64,000 bases of DNA from Massilia sp. 9096 (lineage in GTDB: Bacteria > Pseudomonadota > Gammaproteobacteria > Burkholderiales > Burkholderiaceae_D): positions 3,286,001-3,350,000 of the forward strand of contig NZ_JQNN01000001.1 in NCBI RefSeq assembly GCF_000745265.1, in the 5' to 3' direction. The notes beneath the pieces are model-generated. The model saw nothing but the letters and a program-made list of their open reading frames with translations, was not told the DNA's origin and did not search any database. The position numbers and the translations under genes are program-made. The number at the start of each line of letters is the position of its first letter. Within the stretch, counting starts at the first letter, position 1. Positions 39,605 to 50,604 of the stretch are shown piece by piece.

Positions 39605-40468
39605 CTACCTGCGCTCGCGCTCGCGCGCGGGCCCACGATCGCGCAGCGCCAGCGCGATGCCGCCCAGGATGGCCGCCACCGCCAGCGCCAGGCGCGCCGT
39701 GAACGGTTCGCCCAGCCACAGCGCGCCGCCGCAGGCCGCCAGCACCGGCACCGACAACTGGATCACGGCGGCGCGCAGCGACGACAGGCCGCGCAGCGCC
39801 GCGTACCACACCACGTAGCCCAGGCCCGAGGTCAGCGCGCCGGAGACCACGGCCAGTGCGATCCCGCGCGCGTCCGCGTGCGCGCGCATGGCGAACGCCA
39901 GCGCCAGCAACAACGACAGCGGCAGCGCGCGCACGAAGTTGGCGGCGCTGGCCTGGATCGGATCCGGCACGCCGCGGCCGCGCAGCGAATAGCCGCCCCA
40001 GGCCACGCCGGCCAGCGCCATCAAGGCGGCACCGAGCGGCGATGGCGCGGCCACGCCCGGCAGCACCAGCACCACCAGGCCGGCCAGCGCCAGCCCCAGT
40101 CCGATCCAGCCGGCCGTCGTGAAACGCTCGCCGGCCTTGAAACCCGCCGCGAACATGGTCAGCTGGACTGCGCCGAACAGGATCAGGGCGCCGGTGCCGG
40201 CGGCCAGCGTCAGGTAGGCAAAGGAAAAGCCGGCGACGTAGGCGAACAGCATCGCGCCCGCGCGCCAGTCGCCGCTTGCCGGCGGACGCGGGCCGCGCCG
40301 CAGCCACGCCAGCAGCGCCAGCACGAGCGCGCCGGCCGCGATGCGGATCGCGCCGAAGCTGGCCGGGTCGATGTGGCCTTCGCGCAGCGCGACACGGCAC
40401 AGCAGCGAGTTGGCGGCGAAGGCCACCATCGCCAGCACGCTCGGGACCACGGTCGCTCGCGTGCGCAT
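39605..40468 (-). CDS. EamA-family (DMT) transporter
   Basis: A 287-residue inner-membrane protein with about ten helices in two EamA repeats; the first starts VLAMVAFAANSLLCRVALREG and the second ALMALAGVAWGGYSLRGRG. Family members export amino acids or other metabolites. It starts 21 bases after glucokinase copy 2, with GGAGAAG upstream, so it is likely co-transcribed with that gene. Confidence 0.85.
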   Translation of the reverse strand: MRTRATVVPSVLAMVAFAANSLLCRVALREGHIDPASFGAIRIAAGALVLALLAWLRRGPRPPASGDWRAGAMLFAYVAGFSFAYLTLAAGTGALILFGAVQLTMFAAGFKAGERFTTAGWIGLGLALAGLVVLVLPGVAAPSPLGAALMALAGVAWGGYSLRGRGVPDPIQASAANFVRALPLSLLLALAFAMRAHADARGIALAVVSGALTSGLGYVVWYAALRGLSSLRAAVIQLSVPVLAACGGALWLGEPFTARLALAVAAILGGIALALRDRGPARERERR

Positions 40469-40489
40469 GGCGGCTTCTCCGGCTTCTTC

Positions 40490-42373
40490 TCAGACGTCGA
40501 GGTGGGAGATCAGCATGCGCCGGCGCTCGGTGTCGCCGTCGCCGTTGGCGTCGCCCTGGGCGCCGAGCGAGATGCCGACCGCCATGATGTCGATCAGCAG
40601 CAGCTGCAGGATGCGCGAGATCATCGACAGGAAGGTGGTCGAGTCTTCGCTGTGGTCGACCGCCAGGCAGATGCTGGCCTTGCGCGCCAGCGCCGACTTG
40701 CTGCTGGTGATGGCGATGACGTCGGCGCCGGCGGCGCGCGCGGTGTCCACGGCCGACAGCAGCTCGGGCAGCTGGCCGGTGGTCGAGATCGCGATGACGA
40801 CGTCGCCCGGGCCGAGCAGCTCGGCGGCCAGCGCGAACAGGTGCGAGTCGCCATACAGCGCGGTCGGGATGCGGAAGCGGAAGAATTTGTGCTGGCCGTC
40901 CAGCGCCACCACGCGCGAATTGCCCATCGCGTAAAACTCGACGCGCTTGGCTTTGCGCAGCAGCTCGATCGCGCGGTCGATCGAATTCACGTCGAGCTGG
41001 TCGCGGAACTTCAAAATGGCCGAGACGGTGTTGTCGATGACTTTCGCCGACAGGTCGTGCGTCGAGTCGGTCATGCGCACCTGGCTGTGGCGCACCGGAA
41101 TCGTGCCGGTCAGGCTGCCGGCGAATTTCAATTTGAAGTCGGCCAGGCCGGAAAAGCCGAGCGAGCGGCAGAAGCGGATCACGGTCGGCTGGCTGACGTC
41201 GGCCAGCTTGGCGATCTCGGCGATCGGCTCGGACAACACCTTGCGCGGATGGTCGATCACCAGCGTGGCGACGCGCTGCTCGGCCGGCGACAGCTCCGAC
41301 TGCAGGCGCTGCACGCGCTCCATCAGCGTGTTGGCGCCGCTGCGGTTGCGCAGGTGCTCGGACAGGATGCGCGAGACGCCGTACAGGGCCGGGTTGGGCG
41401 TCATGATCACGTAGGTCGGGATCTGCGCCAGGTAGTCGGTGAAGCGCCCCTTGGCTTCGAAGCGGGCGCGGAACGGCGAGGTCTTGAACCATTCCCCCAT
41501 GCGCGGCACGATGCCGCCGCCGATGAAGATGCCGCCGAACGCGCCCAGCGTCACCGCCAGGTTGGCCGCGGCCCCGCCCAGCATGCCGCAGAAGCACTCC
41601 AGCACTTCCAGGCACAGCGGGTCCTTGTCTTCCAGGGCGCCGGCGATGATCTCGGCCGAGCTGCGCGCCCGCGCCTTGTTGTCCAACCGGGCGCCGTTAC
41701 GCCCGGCCAGCGCGCGGTAGATGATCTCCATCCCGGGGCCCGAGATCAGGCGCTCGTTCGAGACGTGCTGGTAGTCGCGCCAGGCGTACTGCAGGATCGC
41801 GAACTCGCGCTCGTCGGCCGGGGCGAAGTTGACGTGGCCGCCCTCCGAGCCGAGCGTGACGAAGCCGTCGACGGTCGGGATCACGCCCGACACGCCCAGG
41901 CCGGTGCCCGGACCAAGAACACCCGACACTGCGTTCTGCGCCGCCTTGCCGCCGCCGACCTGCATCAGGTCGCCCGGCTCGAAGCCCGGCAGGCCCATTG
42001 CCAGCGCGGTGAAGTCGTTCACGATCAGCAGCGTGGTCAGGCCGAGGGTGCGGCGCAGGTCCTCGGTCGAGAACTGCCAGTCGCGGTTGGTCATGCGGAT
42101 GAAGTCGCCACTGATCGGATTGGCCAGCGCGAAAGCGCCGTGGCTGATGCGCACGCCGCCGGTCTGCGCCTGGATCTGCGCCAGGTAGGCTTCGAGCAGC
42201 GGGACGATGCCGGGGTAGTCGTCGCACAGCAGCACGGCGACGTTGCGCTGCACGCCGGGCGCGATCTCGAGCGCGAAGCGGGCATGGGTCGCGCCGATGT
42301 CGGCCAGCAGGCGAGGGCCGTCGCTGTAGGCGGCGCGGGTTTGCTTCTGTTCGGTGGCGTGCTCGGTGGTCAT
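40490..42373 (-). CDS. glk: Glucokinase fused to HexR/RpiR-type regulator (copy 2)
   Basis: A 627-residue paralogue of the protein at 29984-31849, colinear along its whole length. It has glucokinase motifs LLADIGATHARFAL, VLGPGTGLGVSGVI and SEGGHVNFAP, the HexR-like helix-turn-helix (VSQPTVIRFCRSLGFSGLADF) and a SIS domain (MGNSRVVALDGQ). Divergence is greatest in the N-terminal ~20 residues, the middle glucokinase surface and the C-terminal tail. Unlike copy 1 it is not behind a glucan hydrolase; it leads a pair with an EamA transporter. ATG 42373 is preferred to an in-frame ATG at 42409, which lies inside an upstream dyad. Confidence 0.93.
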   Translation of the reverse strand: MTTEHATEQKQTRAAYSDGPRLLADIGATHARFALEIAPGVQRNVAVLLCDDYPGIVPLLEAYLAQIQAQTGGVRISHGAFALANPISGDFIRMTNRDWQFSTEDLRRTLGLTTLLIVNDFTALAMGLPGFEPGDLMQVGGGKAAQNAVSGVLGPGTGLGVSGVIPTVDGFVTLGSEGGHVNFAPADEREFAILQYAWRDYQHVSNERLISGPGMEIIYRALAGRNGARLDNKARARSSAEIIAGALEDKDPLCLEVLECFCGMLGGAAANLAVTLGAFGGIFIGGGIVPRMGEWFKTSPFRARFEAKGRFTDYLAQIPTYVIMTPNPALYGVSRILSEHLRNRSGANTLMERVQRLQSELSPAEQRVATLVIDHPRKVLSEPIAEIAKLADVSQPTVIRFCRSLGFSGLADFKLKFAGSLTGTIPVRHSQVRMTDSTHDLSAKVIDNTVSAILKFRDQLDVNSIDRAIELLRKAKRVEFYAMGNSRVVALDGQHKFFRFRIPTALYGDSHLFALAAELLGPGDVVIAISTTGQLPELLSAVDTARAAGADVIAITSSKSALARKASICLAVDHSEDSTTFLSMISRILQLLLIDIMAVGISLGAQGDANGDGDTERRRMLISHLDV

Positions 42374-42395
42374 TGCAATTCTTCTGATGAGGGGT

Positions 42396-42409
42396 TTCCC
42401 ATATGGCAA
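42396..42409. promoter_or_regulatory. Dyad upstream of glucokinase copy 2
   Basis: TTCCC-ATAT-GGCAA reads as an imperfect 14-bp palindrome centred on CATATG, 23 bases before the gene. It is unlike the TGTAGT-N3-ACTACA sites of the glucan genes. Possible operator; no regulator assigned. Confidence 0.3.
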
Positions 42410-42452
42410 TAGGATACCATTGAATGAATTGCACCAAAACGGGGTGCGCCCC

Positions 42453-43502
42453 TTATTTCATCGCGTCGTTGCGCAGCCGTTTCGTGAAGAAGGTCGTCGC
42501 ACTCATTGCCCCGTCCGGCATCAGGCAAAAGTCGGGCACCGCGCCGACGCGCTGCCAGCCGAGGCGCTCGTACAGCCGCTCGGCGGCCGGGTTGGCGGTG
42601 TCCAGCACCAGCACGGTCCTGCCCTGCGCGCGCGCGGCGTCCTCGACCGCCTCCATCAGGCGCCGGCCGATGCCGCCATTGCGCGCGCGCCGGTGCACCA
42701 GCAGCTTGGAGACATCGGCGCGGTGCGGCTGGTTGTCCGGGGTGTCGGTGACCAGCTGGACGGTGCCGACGATGCCGTGACCGTCCTCGGCCACCAGCAG
42801 CGTGCGTTCGCCGCGCTCGAGCGAGGCGATCGTCTTGTGCCAGAAGCGCAGCGCGGTCTCGCGCGCCATCGGCAGCATGAAGTTGACCGAGGCGCCGCCT
42901 TCGACGCAATCGACCAGAACGTCGGCCAGCTGCTCGATGCGCGCCGTGGCCTCTTGCGCATCGATCCGGCGCACGCTGCGGCCCGGATTCAGTTCCCCCA
43001 GATTCAGTTCCCAATAGCCGACGTCGACCCAGCGCCCGAACTTCAGCCCGACTTCCGAAAAATGCGCGACCTTGCGAAAGCCCAGGCTTTCGTGCAACGC
43101 GACGCTGGCCTGGTTCGGCTGGGCGATGCCGCCAATGGCCATGTGGCGGCCGTGCGCGCGCAAGTCCTCGAGCAGCGCGCCGTACAGCCGGCGCCCGAGG
43201 CCGCGTCCCGCATACGCCGCGTCCATGTAGATCGAGCTCTCGACCGAATAGCGGTAGGCCGAGCGCACGCGCCATTTGGTGGCATACGCATAGCCCGCGA
43301 TGTTCCCGTCCACCTCGATCACCAGCCAGGGCAGATCGGCGTCGAACACGGCTTCGATGCGCTGCGCCATCGCCGCCGCGTCGACCGGCTCCTCCTCGAA
43401 GCTGATCGTCGTGGTGGCGATGTAATGGTTGTAGATGGCGCAGATGGCGCCGGCATCGAGCGCGGTGGCGGAGCGGATGGTCTCGGTCATGGTCGCGGTC
43501 AT
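42453..43502 (-). CDS. Tandem GNAT acetyltransferase (PPT-acetyltransferase-like plus second GNAT)
   Basis: A 349-residue fusion. Residues ~5-165 resemble phosphinothricin/arsinothricin N-acetyltransferases: YNHYIATTTISFEEEPVD, SSIYMDAAYAGRGLGRRLYG (acetyl-CoA loop) and VGLKFGRWVDVGYWEL. Residues ~180-345 are a second GNAT: TLLVAEDGHGIVGTVQLV, VHRRARNGGIGRRLMEAVE and LYERLGWQRVG. Each half keeps its own acetyl-CoA loop, so both may be active. It is six bases after the alpha/beta hydrolase gene and probably co-transcribed. A later in-frame ATG at 43490 is an alternative start. Confidence 0.85.
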   Translation of the reverse strand: MTATMTETIRSATALDAGAICAIYNHYIATTTISFEEEPVDAAAMAQRIEAVFDADLPWLVIEVDGNIAGYAYATKWRVRSAYRYSVESSIYMDAAYAGRGLGRRLYGALLEDLRAHGRHMAIGGIAQPNQASVALHESLGFRKVAHFSEVGLKFGRWVDVGYWELNLGELNPGRSVRRIDAQEATARIEQLADVLVDCVEGGASVNFMLPMARETALRFWHKTIASLERGERTLLVAEDGHGIVGTVQLVTDTPDNQPHRADVSKLLVHRRARNGGIGRRLMEAVEDAARAQGRTVLVLDTANPAAERLYERLGWQRVGAVPDFCLMPDGAMSATTFFTKRLRNDAMK

Positions 43503-43508
43503 GCGGGC

Positions 43509-44558
<1,050 letters not shown>

Positions 44559-44592
44559 GGTGCTTCCTCAGCAAATGACGATGCCATCGAGT

Positions 44593-46545
44593 CTAGCCGA
44601 TCTGGCCACGCTGCGTGTCGAGTGTCGGCTCAGCCGGCGACCGGATCGGGTCCGGCAGCGTCCGCACCGGGTCCGGGACGGCCGCATCGGCCCCGGCCGG
44701 CAGCGCCGGCAGCGACACCACGAACTCGCTACCCTGCCCCCGGCCGGCGCTGCTGGCCGTCACCGTGCCGCCGTGCTGCTCGACCAGGCGCCTGGACAGC
44801 GCCAGCCCGACACCGAGCCCGCCCCCGGAGAGGTCGGTCTTGCGCGTCTCCTGGGTGAACAGCTCGAACAAGTGCGCCATCAGGTCGGACGACATGCCGA
44901 TGCCATGGTCGCGCACCGACAGCAGCACGCGATTGTCGCGCGCCGCCAGCGCCAGCTCGATGCGGCCATCGGCCGGCGTGTAGCGCACCGCGTTGTCGAG
45001 CAGGTTGGCCACTACCTGCACCAGGCGCTTGCGGTCGCCCAGCACCAGCGCCGGCTCGGGCGCCAGCAGGGTGTCGATGCGATGACGCTTGGCCGCGGCC
45101 AGCGGCGCGTTCTGCTCCATCGCCTCGGCGACGACGTCGCGCAGGTCGAGCGCCTGGCGCGCCAGCGTGAACTGGCCGCGCGTGACACGCGAGACGTCGA
45201 GCAGGTCGTCGACCATGCCGGTCATGTGGCGGACCTGGCGCGCGATCATGCCGCCCAGGCGGCGCTGCTGCGCGTCGTCGGCGCGGCCCATGCCGAGCAG
45301 GTCGGCGGCGGCGGAAATCGGCGCCAGCGGGTTGCGCAGCTCGTGCGCGAGAGTCGCCAGGAATTCGTCCTTGCGGCGGTCGGCTTCGCGCAGCGAGGCC
45401 TGGTTGGCCTGCAGCTTGCCGATCAGCGATTGCAGCGCGCTGCGCAGCACGCCGATCTCGCGGTAGCCTGCATCCACCGCGTCGATGCGGTCGGTATCCA
45501 TCGCCTCGATGCGCCGCGCCGATTCGGCGATCGCGCCGAGCGGGCGCGCGACGCGCCTGGCCAGGACCCAGGCCAGCGCCGCGAACAGCGCGGCGATGAC
45601 GGCGCCGGCCAGCATCCCCTGGTGGCGCAGCCGGACCACCGGCGCATAGGCCAGGTCGAGGTCCTGGCGCACCATCACCGTCCAGCCCAGGCCGGGGGAA
45701 GCGCCATAGCCTTGCGTCTTGCTGTAGCCGACCAGGTAGCGCTTGTCGTCGGCGAAGCGTTTGACCGCGTAGCCGTTCGCGTAGGCGCCGGGCGCAGCCA
45801 GGTCCGGCAGGGACAGGCGCGTGCCCACCAGCTGTCTGGGGCCGATGATGACGCGCATGTCCGGCGCCAGGATCAGGGTCTCGGCGCCGCTGCGCCTGAG
45901 CAGCGGCAGCATCACCGAACGCTCGATGTCGGCGGCCCAGGCCAGGCTCAGGTGGGTGCCGAACATGCCGGCGATGCGGCCCTGCGGATCGCGGTAGGGA
46001 AAGGCGACGTCGATGAAGCGCAGCGGTTCCTGGCTGGCGTTCGGTCCCTTGCGCAGCAGCTTGTCGAGCAGCGCCGCTTCGTGCACGTCGGTCAGGTGGA
46101 TGCCCTGCAGCGCGCGCCCGAACCACGGGCGTTTCGAAACGTCGACGCCTTCCAGCACACGGTTGGCGGACACCAGCACCCTGCCCTCGCGGTCGGTCAG
46201 GCCGAGCCAGGCGTAATAGGCGTAGGTCTTCTGCATGTCCTCGAGCAGGCGGCGCTTGTCGTCCAGGGTGTCCGCCCTGCCCAGCCCCGGCTGGCTGGCC
46301 AGGATCTGGACTTCGCGGTAGCGCTCGAACAGGCTGCGGTCCAGTTTGTCGGTCGCCTGGATCGCCAGTTCGGCGAACTGCTGGCCGATGTCCTGTTTCT
46401 CGCGCTGCGTGAACAGGACGTCGAGCACGCCCGCCAGCACCAGCGTGATCAGGACGACGAGTCCGGCCAGCAGGAGGGTCAGCTGCGTCGAGATGCCCAG
46501 GTCCCTCAGGGAACGTGGCAAGTAATATCTGTCTTTACCCAGCAT
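44593..46545 (-). CDS. Membrane sensor histidine kinase with dCache sensor
   Basis: A 650-residue kinase. TM1 (QLTLLLAGLVVLITLVLAGV, ~21-40) is followed by a periplasmic Cache-type sensor (~45-310; YYAWLGLTDREGRVLVSANR and GYGASPGLGWTVMVRQDLDL), TM2 (~320-340), a HAMP segment, HisKA with phosphoacceptor H401 in TLAHELRNPLAP, and an ATPase domain (NLLDNAVRYTPADGR; DHGIGM; GGGLGVGLALSRRLVEQHGG). The C-terminal ~40 residues are Pro/Asp-rich. Such sensors often detect small metabolites. No response regulator is adjacent. Confidence 0.92.
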   Translation of the reverse strand: MLGKDRYYLPRSLRDLGISTQLTLLLAGLVVLITLVLAGVLDVLFTQREKQDIGQQFAELAIQATDKLDRSLFERYREVQILASQPGLGRADTLDDKRRLLEDMQKTYAYYAWLGLTDREGRVLVSANRVLEGVDVSKRPWFGRALQGIHLTDVHEAALLDKLLRKGPNASQEPLRFIDVAFPYRDPQGRIAGMFGTHLSLAWAADIERSVMLPLLRRSGAETLILAPDMRVIIGPRQLVGTRLSLPDLAAPGAYANGYAVKRFADDKRYLVGYSKTQGYGASPGLGWTVMVRQDLDLAYAPVVRLRHQGMLAGAVIAALFAALAWVLARRVARPLGAIAESARRIEAMDTDRIDAVDAGYREIGVLRSALQSLIGKLQANQASLREADRRKDEFLATLAHELRNPLAPISAAADLLGMGRADDAQQRRLGGMIARQVRHMTGMVDDLLDVSRVTRGQFTLARQALDLRDVVAEAMEQNAPLAAAKRHRIDTLLAPEPALVLGDRKRLVQVVANLLDNAVRYTPADGRIELALAARDNRVLLSVRDHGIGMSSDLMAHLFELFTQETRKTDLSGGGLGVGLALSRRLVEQHGGTVTASSAGRGQGSEFVVSLPALPAGADAAVPDPVRTLPDPIRSPAEPTLDTQRGQIG

Positions 46546-46637
46546 GAAGGAGACCGGCGGCGGCCGAACGATCGAAAGGCAGAGTGTACCTTACTCAGCA
46601 GTATCGGTATTGGTTTTGCCGGTTGCGAGGCGGATTA

Positions 46638-47051
46638 TTATCGATTCGTGGCGCGCCGCGGCATCGTTTCGTCCATCTCCCTCAATGCGTCGATGGCTTT
46701 CGACTGCGCTTCGCCGGTTCCGAACGCCGCCTGGCACGACAGCATGCGCTGGCGCTCGGGCGCCTCCGTCCACTCGGTACGCGCTTTCGCGAGCACGGTT
46801 GCGTATTCCGGCCCCTTGCGCATCTCCACGACCCAGTTGGCGGTCGCCTTGTCAAAACCGCTGGTCCACATGTTGGAAATGGCGGGTCGAAGACTTGGCG
46901 CATCTTCGGCGCAGCGTTCGCCGAGGGCTTCCATCCGAGCGAAATGGTCCATGGCTTGCGCGGGCCTCATCACGTCCTCGGCATGCGCTGCGAACGTAGC
47001 GAATACGCTGGCCAACGCGGCCAGCGCCAGACTTGATCTGACTTTCGACAT
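46638..47051 (-). CDS. Small exported protein, function unknown
   Basis: A 137-residue protein with a signal peptide ending FAAHAED, then a helical domain with Cys at ~48 and ~105 that could form a disulphide. No family recognised. It lies alone between the kinase and amylase genes, preceded by an AT-rich stretch with TATCTT. Confidence 0.6.
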   Translation of the reverse strand: MSKVRSSLALAALASVFATFAAHAEDVMRPAQAMDHFARMEALGERCAEDAPSLRPAISNMWTSGFDKATANWVVEMRKGPEYATVLAKARTEWTEAPERQRMLSCQAAFGTGEAQSKAIDALREMDETMPRRATNR

Positions 47052-47147
47052 CGATATGCTCGATTTCCATAAATTTCTTTAAGGAAAGATAGCACAAGCG
47101 CTTGAAGATACAAACGGAAGCAGCCTGCCCCGTTGCCCGCAAAAGTG

Positions 47148-48860
47148 TCAGTCCTGCGCGATCAGCGCCACCGGCGCCGGCGTATCGAACTGCACCTTGC
47201 CGCCGGCGACGGTGGCGGTCTTCCCGGTGAACCAGTCGCGGACAAGCTGGCCGTCCCCGAACACGCCGGCCACGGAAATCGGCATGGCGCGGTTCTGCGG
47301 CAGGTCGAGCGCGACCACCACGCGGTCGCTCACGCCGCCCTTCTCGTAGGTGCGCTTGAAGGTGTAGGGGCTGGCGGCCAGCATCTGGTGCGCGCCCGCG
47401 CCCACGGCCGGGTGCGCGTGGCGGAAGCGCCCCAGGCGCGCCCAGTAGTCGCGCACGTCGGCCACGCCGCCGGCGTCACCCCGGCCGACCTTGGCGTTGG
47501 ATGCCAGCTGGTCCCAGTTCATGAAGGAACGCAGGTTGGCGTCGCCTTGCGCGCCTTCGACTTTCAACACGCGCGCGGTCTCGTCGCCGTAGTAGATCTG
47601 CACCTGGCCCGGGGCCAGCAGCAGCTTGTTGGCTTCCTCGAACGGGTGCTGGCGCAGCGCGTCGAACGGGCCGCCGTCGTCGTGCGAGTCGAGGTAGTTC
47701 AGCACCGACGCGCCCGGGTGCGCCGCCTGGATCCGGCGCAGGCTGTTCGAATAGGTGGAGAACAGCGTTTCGTAGCTGCCGTGCGCATCGTGCGGCAGGC
47801 TGAAGTTGATCATGCTGTCGAAGCCGTTGTCGAAGTAGTCGACCTTGGTCCCGCCGTCGTAGGTGAACTCGCGTCCGCCGTTGACCGAGTAGCCGTACAC
47901 CTCGGACGTCATGAAGAACGGCACGTTGCCGATCTGCTCCATGGCAGCCTGGCCGGCCGGCGTTTTCTTCCAGTCTTCATAGGCGGCGCTGGCGACCGTC
48001 TTCAAGTCCTTCCACACGCCCGGTTCGGTGTGCTTGACGGTGTCGCAGCGGAAGCCGTCGATGCCGTACTTGCGCACCCAGTCGGCGTGCCACTTCATCA
48101 GGTAGTAGCGCGGCGCGCGCGGATAGCCGGTGCGATTGAAGAAGTCGTCCAGCTCTTTCACCTCGCGCTCGTAGCGCCCTTCCTTCTTCCACTTCGCAAC
48201 GAGCATCGGCGGCAGCGCGACGCTGGCATCGCTGTCGGTGCGGATGTCGGGCAGGTTCTTCACCAGCGTGCAGCTGGTGGTGGTGCGCATGTCCTTGAAG
48301 GTGCAGGTCGGGCCGGTCCGCACCCAGTCGGCCGGCCACACCGGGTCTTGGGCGGTGACCGGGCCGGTATGGTTGACCACCACGTCGAGCAGTACGCGGA
48401 TCCCGCGCGCGTGCGCGGCATCGACCAGGTCGTGCAGGTCCCGCTCGCTGCCGAGGTTGGCGTCCATCGCAGTGAAATCCCTGGCCCAGTAGCCGTGGAA
48501 GGCATAGGTCTTGCCGGTGCCTTCGTCGGTGTAGCCGTGGATCTGCTCGACCGGCGGGGTGATCCAGATCGCATCCACGCCCAGGTCCGTGAAATAGCCC
48601 GCCTTGACCTTGGCCGTCACACCGGCCAGGTCGCCGCCCATGAACCCGCGCCCGACCGCCGCATCGGCCATGCGGCCATACGCATGGTCGTTGGCCGGGT
48701 CGGCGTTGTCGAAGCGGTCGGTCAGCAGGAAATAGACGGTCGCGTTCTCCCAGGTGAACGGCTTCGCGCGCGCGCCGGCGGGCGCGGGCGCGTCCGCGGA
48801 TGCGCTCGAGGCCGAACCGAAGGCGAGCATCAGGGAGATGGCGAGGGCGGATACTTTCAT
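47148..48860 (-). CDS. Periplasmic/secreted alpha-amylase (MalS-like, GH13)
   Basis: A 570-residue exported enzyme (signal peptide ending SASADA). It begins the barrel with ENATVYFLLTDRFDN and has DVVVNHT, DGFRCDTVKH (nucleophile D273), FMTSEVYG (acid/base E320) and YLDSHDDGG (D394). This resembles GH13_19 periplasmic amylases such as MalS, which cut maltodextrins from the non-reducing end. It is the last gene of the MFS-pgm-amylase operon, 28 bases after pgm. Confidence 0.88.
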   Translation of the reverse strand: MKVSALAISLMLAFGSASSASADAPAPAGARAKPFTWENATVYFLLTDRFDNADPANDHAYGRMADAAVGRGFMGGDLAGVTAKVKAGYFTDLGVDAIWITPPVEQIHGYTDEGTGKTYAFHGYWARDFTAMDANLGSERDLHDLVDAAHARGIRVLLDVVVNHTGPVTAQDPVWPADWVRTGPTCTFKDMRTTTSCTLVKNLPDIRTDSDASVALPPMLVAKWKKEGRYEREVKELDDFFNRTGYPRAPRYYLMKWHADWVRKYGIDGFRCDTVKHTEPGVWKDLKTVASAAYEDWKKTPAGQAAMEQIGNVPFFMTSEVYGYSVNGGREFTYDGGTKVDYFDNGFDSMINFSLPHDAHGSYETLFSTYSNSLRRIQAAHPGASVLNYLDSHDDGGPFDALRQHPFEEANKLLLAPGQVQIYYGDETARVLKVEGAQGDANLRSFMNWDQLASNAKVGRGDAGGVADVRDYWARLGRFRHAHPAVGAGAHQMLAASPYTFKRTYEKGGVSDRVVVALDLPQNRAMPISVAGVFGDGQLVRDWFTGKTATVAGGKVQFDTPAPVALIAQD

Positions 48861-48888
48861 TCAGGGTCCTGTGGTGGATGACAATGGC

Positions 48889-50583
<1,695 letters not shown>

Positions 50584-50604
50584 CGCCGAAATGATGTCGC
50601 TTGT

